A DNA stretch of 64,000 nt from Antarcticimicrobium sediminis (GTDB lineage: Bacteria; Pseudomonadota; Alphaproteobacteria; Rhodobacterales; Rhodobacteraceae): positions 1-64,000 of the forward strand of contig NZ_SMFP01000012.1 in the NCBI RefSeq assembly GCF_004348975.1. Reading direction: 5' to 3'. Position 1 is the stretch's first letter; each line of letters starts with the position of its first letter. Below the pieces are notes generated by a model. The model was given only the letters and a program-made list of their open reading frames with translations. It was not told the origin of the DNA and did not search any database. Shown here piece by piece: positions 26,501 to 35,576 of this stretch. Both the position numbers and the translations under genes were made by a program.

Positions 26501-27016
26501 ATGACGTTTTCAACGGGCCCTTTTTCACTGGGCACCTTAAGCACAGCCGTATTTTTGACAGCGACAGTTTTGTTGCCAGCGACAGCGCATGCCGCTGTGG
26601 AAGAAGGCACCCTGAACGTGACGGCCACGGTGATCGCGCAATGCACCGTCACCACATCGGCTGTCGCGTTTGGCGAAATCTCTCCAACCCAAGCGGCATC
26701 TGCCACGGGCTCCATTTCCATCAGTTGCGATGCCGACAATACGTTGTCTTCGGTCGTTCTCGACGGCGGCAGCAACGAGAGCGCGGGGACCCGCCAGATG
26801 AGTGACGGGACCAATTACATTCCCTACACTCTGGCCGTCAGCGGCAGTTCGGTCGCGGTAGATGGTGACATCAGCAGCAGCTTCACACTGACGGGAGGGG
26901 GCCCCTACGCGGACTCTGCCGACATCGACGGTGCGATCGCTTCTGTCGGGTCGGCGCGTGTGCTGGGATCCTATTCGGACGACATCACCGTTACCGTAAC
27001 TTACTCAGCTCCCTAA
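26501..27016 (+). CDS. Spore coat U (SCPU) domain protein, Csu-type major pilin
   Basis: 171-residue secreted protein with a Sec signal peptide (hydrophobic TAVFLTATVLLPATAHA, cleavage before AV). The mature part has the SCPU pattern: NVTATVIAQCTV with the first cysteine, AVAFGEISP, SISISCDAD, and the terminal strand DDITVTVTYSAP, where the penultimate aromatic matches usher/chaperone-secreted subunits. I start at the ATG at 26501; a GTG at 26489 lacks a ribosome-binding site. It is first of four genes encoding an archaic chaperone-usher pilus, so it is probably the main shaft subunit. Confidence 0.85.
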   Translation: MTFSTGPFSLGTLSTAVFLTATVLLPATAHAAVEEGTLNVTATVIAQCTVTTSAVAFGEISPTQAASATGSISISCDADNTLSSVVLDGGSNESAGTRQMSDGTNYIPYTLAVSGSSVAVDGDISSSFTLTGGGPYADSADIDGAIASVGSARVLGSYSDDITVTVTYSAP

Positions 27017-27091
27017 CCCCCCAATTTCCAGGCCGACCCAAGTCCCGAAAAACAAAAAAAGTCTCGGCCGGGAGAGTAAAGGCATACAGGC

Positions 27092-27526
27092 ATGAAACTT
27101 GCGAAAAGGATCGCGGCGACCTTGTGCGCCGCGGTGATCCTCCCCTCCCTTGCTGTCGCGGATTCCTTTTCAATTTCGCCGACAAACCTGCTGGTAAGCG
27201 GAGCGGAGCGAACTGCAACACTCACTGTGAAATCCGGCGGCCCCGGCCAGATGCAAGGGCAGATCCGCGTCATGAGGTGGACCCGTTCCGGTGGAAAGGA
27301 CCATCTGACACCGACCCGGGATGTCATCGCCAGCCCGCCGGTTCTGCGCCTTGCGCGCAATCAGGAGACGACGATCCGCCTTGTGCGTGTGAAGAAAACC
27401 GCCGTCCGGCAGCAACGCGAATGCTATCGCGTCCTGATCGACCAGTTGCCCGGCACTTCGCAGCGCAATTCCGCTGTCAAGTTCACGATCCGGCATTCCG
27501 TTCCGCTCTGCTTCGAGCGGGGTTGA
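27092..27526 (+). CDS. Truncated periplasmic pilus chaperone (PapD-like N-terminal domain only)
   Basis: 144 residues with a signal peptide (KRIAATLCAAVILPSLAVA) and one immunoglobulin-like domain: FSISPTNLLVSGAERTATLT, RVMRWTRSGGKDHLTPTRDV, a PPVLRLARNQETTIRLVR strand and ECYRVLIDQLPG, the classic N-terminal half of a PapD/CsuC chaperone. It stops at RHSVPLCFERG, where family members continue with a second domain of about 90-100 residues. Only 71 bases remain before the usher start, so the second domain is absent, not merely frameshifted nearby. Whether one domain can still cap subunits is unknown. The ATG at 27092 follows GGGAGAG at some distance. Confidence 0.8.
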   Translation: MKLAKRIAATLCAAVILPSLAVADSFSISPTNLLVSGAERTATLTVKSGGPGQMQGQIRVMRWTRSGGKDHLTPTRDVIASPPVLRLARNQETTIRLVRVKKTAVRQQRECYRVLIDQLPGTSQRNSAVKFTIRHSVPLCFERG

Positions 27527-27551
27527 GGTCGCGATAGGGTGGAGACCGGAT

Positions 27552-27586
27552 TTCCAAAGCCAGGGCCCCGGTTGCCGGCTTTGGAA
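27552..27586 (+). other. Intergenic hairpin between chaperone and usher genes
   Basis: A perfect 10-bp stem, TTCCAAAGCC (27552-27561) with GGCTTTGGAA (27577-27586), and a 15-base loop. The 3' arm runs into the usher ribosome-binding site (GGGAGAAGGA), so folding could modulate usher translation or reduce read-through. Confidence 0.5.
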
Positions 27587-27597
27587 GGGAGAAGGAC

Positions 27598-30018
27598 GTG
27601 ATCAGAGCATCGGTTGTTCTTGCCGCAGTTTGCATGCAGATGTCGACAGTGGCATGGGCGCGCGACAATGCGCTGCAACTGCTCAAGCCTGTGGTCGTGG
27701 ACCGCAGCCAAGACAGGGCAGGACCGGACGCAGTGCGGCCTGTCCCGGACGACGGGGTGCCGCTTTTCCTTCTGGTGTCGCTCAACGGGGTGGATACCGG
27801 ATTGATCGCTGAATTCCTCTGGTTTTCCCAGGGCAACCGCCTAGGGATTTTGCCAAACGAACTAAAGGACATCGGCCTGACGCCCCCTCGGGCCACCCGG
27901 TCGATACTGTTGCTGGACGACATTCCCGGACTGTCCTACCGCTACGACGTGGCAGCCCAGGAGATCGAGATCTCCGCGGCGCCGGAGCGGCTGCAGCGCC
28001 GCATCATCAAGGGCAGAACACGGCCGACCTTTACCAAGGCGCAGCCCGGCTATGGCGCGCTCCTGAACTATCACCTGACGGGCAATATCGGCCGCGACGT
28101 TCTTTCGGACGGTTTTCGGGTCGAAGGCATGTTCGCTTCGCTGGAGGGGCGGATTTATGCGCCCTTTGGCGTCCTGCGGACCACCGGGTCGGTCTCTGCG
28201 CAGAACCTCGGTTTCGAGGGTGCGCATTTCCACCGCGAAGACACGACATACAGCTATTCGAGCCCGGGGTCCCTTGTGACCTTCAGTGCCGGGGATGTCA
28301 TATCTTCCGGGCAACCCTGGACGCGCTCGATCCGCATGGGCGGCATTCAGATCCGGCGCGATTTCTCGCTTCGCAGCGACATCGTAACAGATCCGCAACT
28401 GGCCTATTCGGGCACGGCGGCCGTTCCCACCGCGATAGACGTATATGTGGATAACGTGAACGCATGGTCCGGCACGGTTCCACCGGGGCCGTTTACCCTG
28501 ACCGACCTGCCGATGATTGGCGAAAGCGGCGAGGCGCAGATCGTCATTCGCGACGAAGCCGGAAACGAACAAACCAAGACGATCGGCTTCTTCGCAACCG
28601 AGAACCTCCTCCGCCGGGGGCAGCTGGATTTTTCCTTCGAAGCCGGCGTCGCGCGCAATAACTTCGCACAGGACAATTCCGCATATAGCGACGAGCGGAT
28701 GGCACTTGCCAGCCTGCGCTATGGCCTGACGGATCGGGTAACGCTGCAAGGTCACGTCGAAGCCAGTTCGGACCTGGTCGCTGCCAGCGGGGGAATATCC
28801 TCGGTGCTTTTCAATCGCGCGGAGTTTGGACTGGCTGTCGGTGCCAGCAGGTTTCAGGGCCATACCGGATATCTGGGGCATTTCGATCTGCGGACCGACA
28901 TTTCCGGCGTTGACCTTCGGATCTCGTCGACCCGCCATAGCGGTGACTACGCGGATCTCGCCTATGTCACGGCCCTGGTGGACGGCACCGCATCCAGCCC
29001 GGACCTTTTGCGCCCGGCCAAGGCGCAGGATGTCCTGTCGATATCGAAGCCGCTGTTTTCGGATCTCTCGACGCTTGGCATCAACCTCATCAACATTGAA
29101 CGGGCGGATAGCCACAACACGATCCTTTCGGGATCGTTCAGCCGGAAGATGAAATGGCAGGAGGCCGATTTTCATGTATCGGGGTTCAAAGACGTCTCTA
29201 CCGAGAGTTATGGCCTCTCGATCGGGCTTTCCGTTCCGCTCGGCAAAAAGGCCCGGGCCTCTTCCGACCTGCGGCGCGACAGCAGTGGCCAATGGCGCGC
29301 GGGCCTGCATTTGCGGAAACCCCTCGATCAGGATGTTGGCAGCGCCGCCTACAGGGTAGACATTGAAAAGACCGGAAAAGGGGATGACTGGGCATTCCTG
29401 GGCGGATCCTACCGTGGCCGTTACGGCGTCATCGACGGACGCCTGCAACGGGCAGATGATGGGGCCGTCGCGGCCGCTGCCAGCCTGGAGGGTGCCTTGG
29501 TTCTAAGCGACGCGGGGCTGGTTGCCGGCAACAGGATCAGCGACGGTTTCGCGGTTGTCGACCTTGGCGTTGCCGATGTCCCGATCCTGTTGAACAATCA
29601 GCCGGTCGCAAAGACAGGAGTGACGGGCAAGGCATTGGTTGCCGGGCTCGTGCCCTATCAGGAGAACCGCGTTTCGGTCGATCCCTCTGGCCTGCCGCTC
29701 AATACCAACATGATCGCCACCGCCATTCAGGCGGTTCCGGCCCGCCGCTCCGGGACCACCCTGCGCATGGGGCGAGGGGTCGGCTCCTCCGCTCTCATCG
29801 TGCTGCACGACAAGGCCGGACACTTTGTTCCCGTCGGTTCCGAAGTCGTGCTCAATGGCCGAACGTCGGATTTCGTGGTGGGCTATGATGGTGAGGTCTG
29901 GCTTGAGAAACTGCACCGACAGAACAGAATTGAAGTGATCGGCGGCGCCCTGCGATGCACGGCCCGGTTCGATCTTCCGTCAACCGAGACAGCCTATCTG
30001 GAATTGGAATGCTTGTGA
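27598..30018 (+). CDS. Fimbrial outer-membrane usher protein (Csu/FimD type)
   Basis: 806-residue outer-membrane pore that exports and assembles pilus subunits. Signal peptide ASVVLAAVCMQMSTVAWA, then an N-terminal domain (LLVSLNGVDTGLIAEFLW), a beta barrel with the plug region including IDVYVDNVNAWSGTVPPGPF and TDLPMIGESGEAQIVIRDEA, and a C-terminal domain with LVPYQENRVSVDPSGLP and FVPVGSEVVLNGRTSDFVVG. GTG start at 27598 with GGGAGAAGGA upstream. The length is normal for the archaic (sigma) class. It overlaps the tip-protein gene. Confidence 0.93.
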   Translation: MIRASVVLAAVCMQMSTVAWARDNALQLLKPVVVDRSQDRAGPDAVRPVPDDGVPLFLLVSLNGVDTGLIAEFLWFSQGNRLGILPNELKDIGLTPPRATRSILLLDDIPGLSYRYDVAAQEIEISAAPERLQRRIIKGRTRPTFTKAQPGYGALLNYHLTGNIGRDVLSDGFRVEGMFASLEGRIYAPFGVLRTTGSVSAQNLGFEGAHFHREDTTYSYSSPGSLVTFSAGDVISSGQPWTRSIRMGGIQIRRDFSLRSDIVTDPQLAYSGTAAVPTAIDVYVDNVNAWSGTVPPGPFTLTDLPMIGESGEAQIVIRDEAGNEQTKTIGFFATENLLRRGQLDFSFEAGVARNNFAQDNSAYSDERMALASLRYGLTDRVTLQGHVEASSDLVAASGGISSVLFNRAEFGLAVGASRFQGHTGYLGHFDLRTDISGVDLRISSTRHSGDYADLAYVTALVDGTASSPDLLRPAKAQDVLSISKPLFSDLSTLGINLINIERADSHNTILSGSFSRKMKWQEADFHVSGFKDVSTESYGLSIGLSVPLGKKARASSDLRRDSSGQWRAGLHLRKPLDQDVGSAAYRVDIEKTGKGDDWAFLGGSYRGRYGVIDGRLQRADDGAVAAAASLEGALVLSDAGLVAGNRISDGFAVVDLGVADVPILLNNQPVAKTGVTGKALVAGLVPYQENRVSVDPSGLPLNTNMIATAIQAVPARRSGTTLRMGRGVGSSALIVLHDKAGHFVPVGSEVVLNGRTSDFVVGYDGEVWLEKLHRQNRIEVIGGALRCTARFDLPSTETAYLELECL

Positions 30019-30956
30019 AAATTCGAGCCCTCGCGCGGATCGCGCTGTTTCTTATGGTCCTCACAACCTTTGCCGGAGGAGCATCTGCGGCGACCTGCAC
30101 GGCTTCGATGAGCGATTTCAACTTCGCGACCACCTCGGTGCGCGACGGCAACACGCCGCGCATCATGGGCACATTGCGGGTGGAATGTGATGCCCTGCTC
30201 GGTCTGATCAGCCTCGTCAATCTGTGCATAACAGTGGATGACGGCGACGGAGGTGCGGGGTCGTCAAATAGCCCGCGCTACATGCGCCGCGCCGATGGTA
30301 CCCAACTGGCCTATCAACTCTACCGTGGCGGCTATGGCGGCACGGTTCTGAACACTATTTCCGGGATCACGCTGAACTTGCTCGGGTCGAGCGTCTACGA
30401 GGAGCCGATCTTCGCGGAGGTGATCGATTCAGGTACCTCCGTCAAGGGTGGATACTATTCCTCAAATTTCACGGCCGGCACCGATTTCCGCGTCACTGCG
30501 GGAACCCTGTTTTCCTGCACCTCCCGTGGCGCGCAGGACACAAGCGATTTCATGGTCTCCGCCGACATCGAGCCAAGCTGCACGGTCTCGGCCGGCACAT
30601 TGGACTTCGGGACATTGGGCACCAATGTCTCCGCCGCTGTTACGGCGCAGACAACCATCGACGTATCCTGCTCTGTCGGCGTGCCCTACTCGGTCCAGCT
30701 CGGAGAGGGCCAAGGCCCGGGCGTTTCCGACCCGAGTTTTCGGAAAATGACATCTGGCAGCAACACGCTGTCCTACGGCCTTTATCGCAATCAGACGCTG
30801 ACAGCGCCCTGGGGCTGGACCATCGGCGTCAACGACAACTCCGGCACGGGAACCGGGGCGATCCAGTCAATCCCTGTCTACGGGCAAATCAACAGCGGCC
30901 AAACAGTGCCTGTCGGTGTCTACAGCGACAGCGTTATCATTACGGTCAATTATTAG
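30009..30956 (+). CDS. Two-domain SCPU protein, probable pilus tip adhesin (CsuE-like)
   Basis: 315-residue secreted protein with a signal peptide (IALFLMVLTTFAGGASA). It has two SCPU-type halves: the first (about 28-180) starts ATCTASMSDFNFATTSVRDG; the second (about 183-315) starts DIEPSCTVSAGTLDFGTLG and ends YSDSVIITVNY, the subunit-type terminal strand. Two-domain subunits at the end of Csu operons form the pilus tip and carry adhesion. The ATG at 30009 overlaps the usher end; a GTG at 30015 is a possible alternative. Confidence 0.82.
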   Translation: MLVKIRALARIALFLMVLTTFAGGASAATCTASMSDFNFATTSVRDGNTPRIMGTLRVECDALLGLISLVNLCITVDDGDGGAGSSNSPRYMRRADGTQLAYQLYRGGYGGTVLNTISGITLNLLGSSVYEEPIFAEVIDSGTSVKGGYYSSNFTAGTDFRVTAGTLFSCTSRGAQDTSDFMVSADIEPSCTVSAGTLDFGTLGTNVSAAVTAQTTIDVSCSVGVPYSVQLGEGQGPGVSDPSFRKMTSGSNTLSYGLYRNQTLTAPWGWTIGVNDNSGTGTGAIQSIPVYGQINSGQTVPVGVYSDSVIITVNY

Positions 30957-31230
30957 CGGAGTAAGCCAGCAGTCCGTATTCCCGTGAAGGGTCTGAGAAC
31001 CGGGCAACCGCGCCGCACCAATGCCGCCCGTTTGGCCGGTGCCTTGCCCATTCCGACAGCCGCCGCCACGCATCCAGCGACACGACGCGGCCCGTCCAAG
31101 TGAGCGGACTGCCCGCGATGGATAGGCCATGTGGGAAGGTTTCGGGGGGGTGACACTTGCGACATTCGCGACACGGGGCGCGCCCTCCCCAACCGACTGA
31201 GGCTGCGCCCCGTGTCGCGAATGTCGCGTT
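30946..31230 (-). pseudogene. Fragment of a Cys-rich hypothetical gene from a mobile element
   Basis: A minus-strand frame ending at 30946-30948 reads APCRECRKCHPPETFPHG, later WTGRVVSLDAWRRLSEWARH and NGRHWCGAVARF. It has coding character (paired cysteines, Trp/Arg pattern) but no start codon, and its upstream end runs into an inverted repeat and the integrase remnant. I do not recognise a function; cargo of the same decayed element is likely. It overlaps the last codons of the pilus tip gene on the other strand. Confidence 0.3.
31159..31227. repeat. Perfect 23-bp inverted repeat
   Basis: The 23 bases at 31159-31181 and the 23 bases at 31205-31227 are exact reverse complements, with a 23-base spacer. 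The core of each arm reads CGACATTCGCGACACGGGG or its complement. It lies where the integrase frame loses similarity and the Cys-rich fragment begins. It would form a very strong hairpin and may mark the recombination junction that destroyed the integrase. Confidence 0.75.
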
Positions 31231-31663
31231 GATCCACGTCGGTCACGGGCACTTTTCCCAGTTTTGGTAGAACGTGATTTTCGAGTGGTGACATCCAGCG
31301 TCCAGCCTTTCCGTCATCCTTCAACTCTGCCTTTCGCGCTTCGAACGCCTCGGCGGTCAGGGCCGCGAGCGAGATATTTTCTTGCCGAGCTGCTCGCCGC
31401 TCTGCTTCTCGTTGCTTGATCGGATCTTTGCCGATCGCAGCCACGGCGCGCCAACGGTCAGCCGCTTTGTGGGCCTCGGCGAGTCCCACTCCGGGTAATC
31501 CGCCCAAGCCCATCTCGCGCCGCCGACCGTGAACTGTTACACGCAATACCCATTGTGCGCCGCCGTCCTCACGCTTCACCAGCCAAAGGCCAGCGCCATC
31601 GTTCCATTTTCCGATAGGAGCCTTCTTCACGAAGGCTGCCGAAAGCCTGTTGCGAGCCCGCAT
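31215..31663 (-). pseudogene. Truncated tyrosine integrase (P4-type, N-terminal part)
   Basis: The minus-strand start at 31663 (MRARNRLSAAFVKKAPIGKW) opens a typical P4-type integrase N-terminus: NDGAGLWLVKREDGGAQWVL, RREMGLGGLPGVGLAEAHKA, DPIKQREAERRA, then the core-binding part WMSPLENHVLPKLGKVPVTD and VDQRDI. Similarity ends at about 31215 in the 23-bp inverted repeat, and no catalytic Arg/His/Tyr residues follow. It is therefore inactive. It stands at the far end of the pilus segment from tRNA-Thr, as an island integrase relic would. Confidence 0.75.
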
Positions 31664-31951
31664 GTCGTATCCACCTTTCAGGGCCTGGTTCTCTATCCAC
31701 CAGTTTGTCCACCCTCAAGATATCGACACAGTTGGACGGGTAAGACAGAAAACTACAGTAAAATCAGCAATTTTTGGGAGGCGGGTGGGAACTCGGACGA
31801 GATAGGGCTACAACATATAGATGTTAGATGCCTCTCAGAGGCACCATTTATCCCTCTTGAAACGGTTCCGGCACTTTCTTGTCGCGCTTGCAGGGCTGGC
31901 TGTTGTCGTCACCGGAATCGGTGGTTGGTCCCTGTGCTTGGCCCCTGTGGC
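31664..31951. other. Non-coding stretch between integrase remnant and efflux adaptor
   Basis: No gene seen. TTGTCCACCCT occurs here (about 31707-31717) and also shortly after tRNA-Thr (about 25391-25401), a possible trace of an attachment repeat. A short palindrome GCCTCTCAGAGGC lies near 31831. Confidence 0.3.
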
Positions 31952-33193
31952 CTACTCGATCTGGCGTTGTGCCACGCGCTGCCCATCGGTCAGGCTGGCC
32001 GAGGGGAACAGCACCACCTTGTCGCCGGGCGACAGGCCGCCCAGCACCTGCGCCGTGGTGCCGTTGTCGCGCCCGATCTGTACCTTTCGCAGCCGCGCGA
32101 TCCCGTCCTCGGCGCGAAACACTGCCCAATCCCCCTGATGGCGAAACAGCGCGCTGGAGGGGGCCAACAGCGCGTCCTCGCTTTGCCAGACCACGATCCG
32201 CACCTCGACCCGGTAGCCATGGCCCAGCCCGGCGCGCGGCGCGCTGTCGCCGGTAAAGCGGATGGTGGTCTTGACCCGCTGTTCTTCGACCCCGAGCGCG
32301 GAATACTTGGTATAGCCATAGGGGTCGATCCGCTGCACCACCCCGCTCAGATCGCCGGTCCCGCCCCAATTGGTGACAAGCACCGGATCGCCGACACCGA
32401 CCTGCACCGCGTCCGAGGACAAAAGTTCGGCCTCGATCTCCAGATCGCGGGTCACATCGCCGATCTCCAGAATGGGATCTCCGGCGGGCAGGGTGGTCGC
32501 GCTTTTGCGGATCACCTTCAGGATGGTGCCGTCGATCGGGGCAAGGATGGGAATGCCCGACTGGGCTGTGGCGGAGTCTTCCAGCGCCTGCGCCAGATCC
32601 TTGTCGTCGAAACTGATCAACTGGGCGCTGGCGCTGTTCAACTCGGCCACGCGCATGGCGATGGCGGCGCGGGCGGTGTTGACGGCGGCATGGGCGACCC
32701 GCGCCTCCTGCTCGGCGCGTTCCAGCGCCACCTGGCTGGTGATCCCGCGTTCGACCAGTTGGCGCATGCGCTTCAACTCTCCGTCGGAAAACTCCTGATT
32801 AGCCATGGCCGCGTTCAGATCCGCATGCGCCACCTGCACCGCGGCCTCGGCGGCGGCGACCGCGGCCAAGGCCTGTTCGCGGGTGCGCGCATCCAGCGCG
32901 CTGGGGTTCGCGGGCCGCATCCGGGCCACCACGGTCTTGTTCGCGATCACCTTGTCGCCGGGTTGGACGGCAACGCGCTGTAATTCGCCCGCCACCGGGG
33001 AAGAGACGACATAGGGCTCATGCACCTGTGTGCGGCCCTCTTCGTCGATGCTCACCCGCATCGCGCCGCGCTGCACCTCTGCCAGATCGACCAGCGCCGC
33101 GCGGGGCCAAAAGGCCGCCGCCATCGCCGCGCCCACCAGCGCGACCGCCAAAAGCGTCAGGACCCTGCGAGAGTGTTTTCGTTTCACGGCCAC
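31952..33193 (-). CDS. Periplasmic adaptor (HlyD/MacA-type membrane fusion protein)
   Basis: 413-residue inner-membrane-anchored adaptor. The N-terminal segment VLTLLAVALVGAAMAAAFWP anchors it; the biotinyl-lipoyl halves are VVSSPVAGELQRVAVQPGDK and ILAPIDGTILKVI; an Ala/Gln/Glu-rich coiled-coil hairpin (about 105-215) lies between, and a beta barrel follows (SALGVEEQRVKTTIRF, LLAPSSALFRH). It is the third gene of a unit with an FtsX/MacB-like permease and an ABC ATPase (three-base gap). It probably links the permease to an outer-membrane channel not encoded nearby, exporting a lipid, peptide or drug. Confidence 0.88.
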   Translation of the reverse strand: MAVKRKHSRRVLTLLAVALVGAAMAAAFWPRAALVDLAEVQRGAMRVSIDEEGRTQVHEPYVVSSPVAGELQRVAVQPGDKVIANKTVVARMRPANPSALDARTREQALAAVAAAEAAVQVAHADLNAAMANQEFSDGELKRMRQLVERGITSQVALERAEQEARVAHAAVNTARAAIAMRVAELNSASAQLISFDDKDLAQALEDSATAQSGIPILAPIDGTILKVIRKSATTLPAGDPILEIGDVTRDLEIEAELLSSDAVQVGVGDPVLVTNWGGTGDLSGVVQRIDPYGYTKYSALGVEEQRVKTTIRFTGDSAPRAGLGHGYRVEVRIVVWQSEDALLAPSSALFRHQGDWAVFRAEDGIARLRKVQIGRDNGTTAQVLGGLSPGDKVVLFPSASLTDGQRVAQRQIE

Positions 33194-33196
33194 CTG

Positions 33197-35572
33197 TCAT
33201 TCCCTCGTTTTCAGCGCGGTGACCAAGTCTGCCCGGTCAATGTCGCGTTTGACAAGCCACCCCGAGACCAGCGCGGCGACCAGCACCACCGCCATCGCGA
33301 GCCCAAAGCTCTCGGCGTCCAGCACGGGCCGGATCTGATAAACGTCGGTGCTGAAGCCCGCCGCGATGGCAAAGGTCAGCCCATAGCCGATCACCCCGCC
33401 CAGCGGCAGCGCCAGCAGCGTGACCGCGGCCAACTCGCCCAGCAGGACAAAGGCGACCTCGCCCCGGGAAAAGCCCAGAACCCGCAGACCGGCAAGATCG
33501 CGGGCGCGTTCGGCCTGCGCCACGCGGGCGGCGTTGTAGATCACGCCAAAGGTGATCACCGCCGCGATCAGCGCCATGACATAGCGCATCGCGCCCGCCC
33601 CCTGATCCATGACCTTTTTCAGCGCCGCCCGGCTTTCTGATTTCACGCTGACACCGGCAACCATCGGCATCGCCTTGAGCGCGGCATAGATCTTTGCCGC
33701 CTGTGTCGCGTCCACCCGCAGATAGGCGCCAGAGATCCGCAGCGGTTCCTTCAGCACCCGGTTCAGCGCACCGATTTCCATATAGGCCGGCGATCCCAGC
33801 AGGCTTTCGGCCACAGCGATCACCGGCAAGCTCAACCGGGGCCGGCGCCCCTCGCGCACATCCACGCTCAGCTGATCGCCGGCTTTGATGTCCAGCGTGC
33901 GCGCCAACCCGGAGGACAGGATCACGCCCCCTTGCCGCATCGTGATCGGCTGCGTGTCCGCGTCCACGGCGCGATACAGGCGCGGCTGTTCGATCAGCCC
34001 GTGGATCGCGCCGTGATACAAAGCGCGTCCGTTGCGCAGGATCGCGGGCACGATGCGCACCGGCTCGACCTCGATTACGCCGGGCAGGCTTTGCAGATCA
34101 TGGATGCTGCGCGCCTCTAGCGGCTGGATGAAGCTCACGTTCAAATCGCTGTGGTCGATCACGTCAAAGGTCAGCGCCTGCATGGCGGAAAAACTGTTGA
34201 GGATCGACATCATGGCGATCGACACCGACAGCCCCGCCGCCACACCCAGCACCGCCCCGCCCATGCGCAGCGGCTGGCGGGTGAGACGGCGCAGAACCAT
34301 TCGCGTGGGCTGATCCAGAACATGCTCCAGCGCCGAGGAGAACTGACCGCTGTGGCTATAATCAGGCGGTGCCGCGGCGCGCATGGCCACCGCCGGTGTC
34401 AGGGCAAAGACCTGCCGCAACACCAGCAGACCGCCCGCCGAGGCCGCCAGAATGCTGACGGCAAAGCCGGTCAGGAACGAGGCCGGGTCAAGCCGAAACA
34501 CCAGAAAGGGGAATTTGTAGTAAAGCAGATAGAGATCGGCCATCCATCGGCCCGCCGCGACCCCCAGCAGACAGCCAGCCAGCGCCCCGCCGACTGCGAT
34601 CACAAGGATCATGCGGAAATAATGCCCGCCGACCTCGGTATCACTATAGCCAAAGGCCTTCATCAGGCCGATTTGCTCGCGTTCGGCCTGCACCATGCGC
34701 GAAATCACGATGTACAGCAGAAAGGCCGCCACCGCGAGAAAGATGGGCGGCACGCTGCGCGCGCTGCGCCGCAGCCCGTCGATCTCTTCGCTGATGAACA
34801 GGTCCGATTGCAGGTGCGACAGCCCATAGGCGCCTTGCGCGCCATAGCGGTCCAGCAGCCGGTCGGCCGCCGCGATCACCGCCTCCGGTTCCGCCCCGCG
34901 GCTGAGCGAGAACAGCACCTCGTTGAACGCGCCCTGCATGTCAAAGGCGGCCGCGAGCGCGGTGCGGCTCATCCACAGCACGGCAAAGCGGGCATCGTCG
35001 GGGGCGAGTTCGCCCGGCGCGGTCGAATACAGGAATTCCGGCGACTGGGCAAAGCCCACCACGCTGAGCTCGCGGCGAAACCCGTTCATCGTCGCCGCAA
35101 TATGATCGCCCGGGCGCAGCCCATGGGCGCGGGCGAAACTGCGCAGAACCACCACCTCTTCGGCACGCGCGGCGTCGAACATGCGCCCATCGGTCAGATA
35201 GATGGTGTTGAGCGCGGCGGCCCGATACTCGGGCAGCGACAGTGCACGGGCCTGAATCGGCAGGGCATTGCCGCCCAGATCGATCAGCGCGCGTCCGCTC
35301 ACCCGGGTCTGGATCGCGGCCACCCCGGGCAGGTGACGCAGCCGCTGCGCGACCGTCTCGGGCGCGCGGGCCACCGGGGCAAAGACATCGGCCAGCCGGA
35401 AGCGGTCGTAGTAGGTGCGCCGTGTCTCGCTGAGCGAGGCGACCAACCCGGTCATCATCACCAGCATCATCACCCCGACGGCGATCACCGCGCCAATCGC
35501 CACGGCTTGTCCCTTGATGCGGTACAGGTCGCGCATCAGCTTGTGGGTCAGCGGGGCAGGGTGGAGCGTCAT
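33197..35572 (-). CDS. ABC transporter permease with two FtsX domains (MacB/LolE class)
   Basis: 791-residue permease. The first segment is [20 protein letters not shown] (about 22-41), followed by a periplasmic MacB-like core, an FtsX domain ([20 protein letters not shown] and [20 protein letters not shown]), then a second half with [17 protein letters not shown] and a C-terminal FtsX domain ([40 protein letters not shown]). Start at 35572 ([13 protein letters not shown]); the upstream frame overlaps the ATPase gene. It works by mechanotransmission with the ATPase encoded four bases upstream. Confidence 0.88.
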   Translation of the reverse strand: MTLHPAPLTHKLMRDLYRIKGQAVAIGAVIAVGVMMLVMMTGLVASLSETRRTYYDRFRLADVFAPVARAPETVAQRLRHLPGVAAIQTRVSGRALIDLGGNALPIQARALSLPEYRAAALNTIYLTDGRMFDAARAEEVVVLRSFARAHGLRPGDHIAATMNGFRRELSVVGFAQSPEFLYSTAPGELAPDDARFAVLWMSRTALAAAFDMQGAFNEVLFSLSRGAEPEAVIAAADRLLDRYGAQGAYGLSHLQSDLFISEEIDGLRRSARSVPPIFLAVAAFLLYIVISRMVQAEREQIGLMKAFGYSDTEVGGHYFRMILVIAVGGALAGCLLGVAAGRWMADLYLLYYKFPFLVFRLDPASFLTGFAVSILAASAGGLLVLRQVFALTPAVAMRAAAPPDYSHSGQFSSALEHVLDQPTRMVLRRLTRQPLRMGGAVLGVAAGLSVSIAMMSILNSFSAMQALTFDVIDHSDLNVSFIQPLEARSIHDLQSLPGVIEVEPVRIVPAILRNGRALYHGAIHGLIEQPRLYRAVDADTQPITMRQGGVILSSGLARTLDIKAGDQLSVDVREGRRPRLSLPVIAVAESLLGSPAYMEIGALNRVLKEPLRISGAYLRVDATQAAKIYAALKAMPMVAGVSVKSESRAALKKVMDQGAGAMRYVMALIAAVITFGVIYNAARVAQAERARDLAGLRVLGFSRGEVAFVLLGELAAVTLLALPLGGVIGYGLTFAIAAGFSTDVYQIRPVLDAESFGLAMAVVLVAALVSGWLVKRDIDRADLVTALKTRE

Positions 35573-35576
35573 CGCC

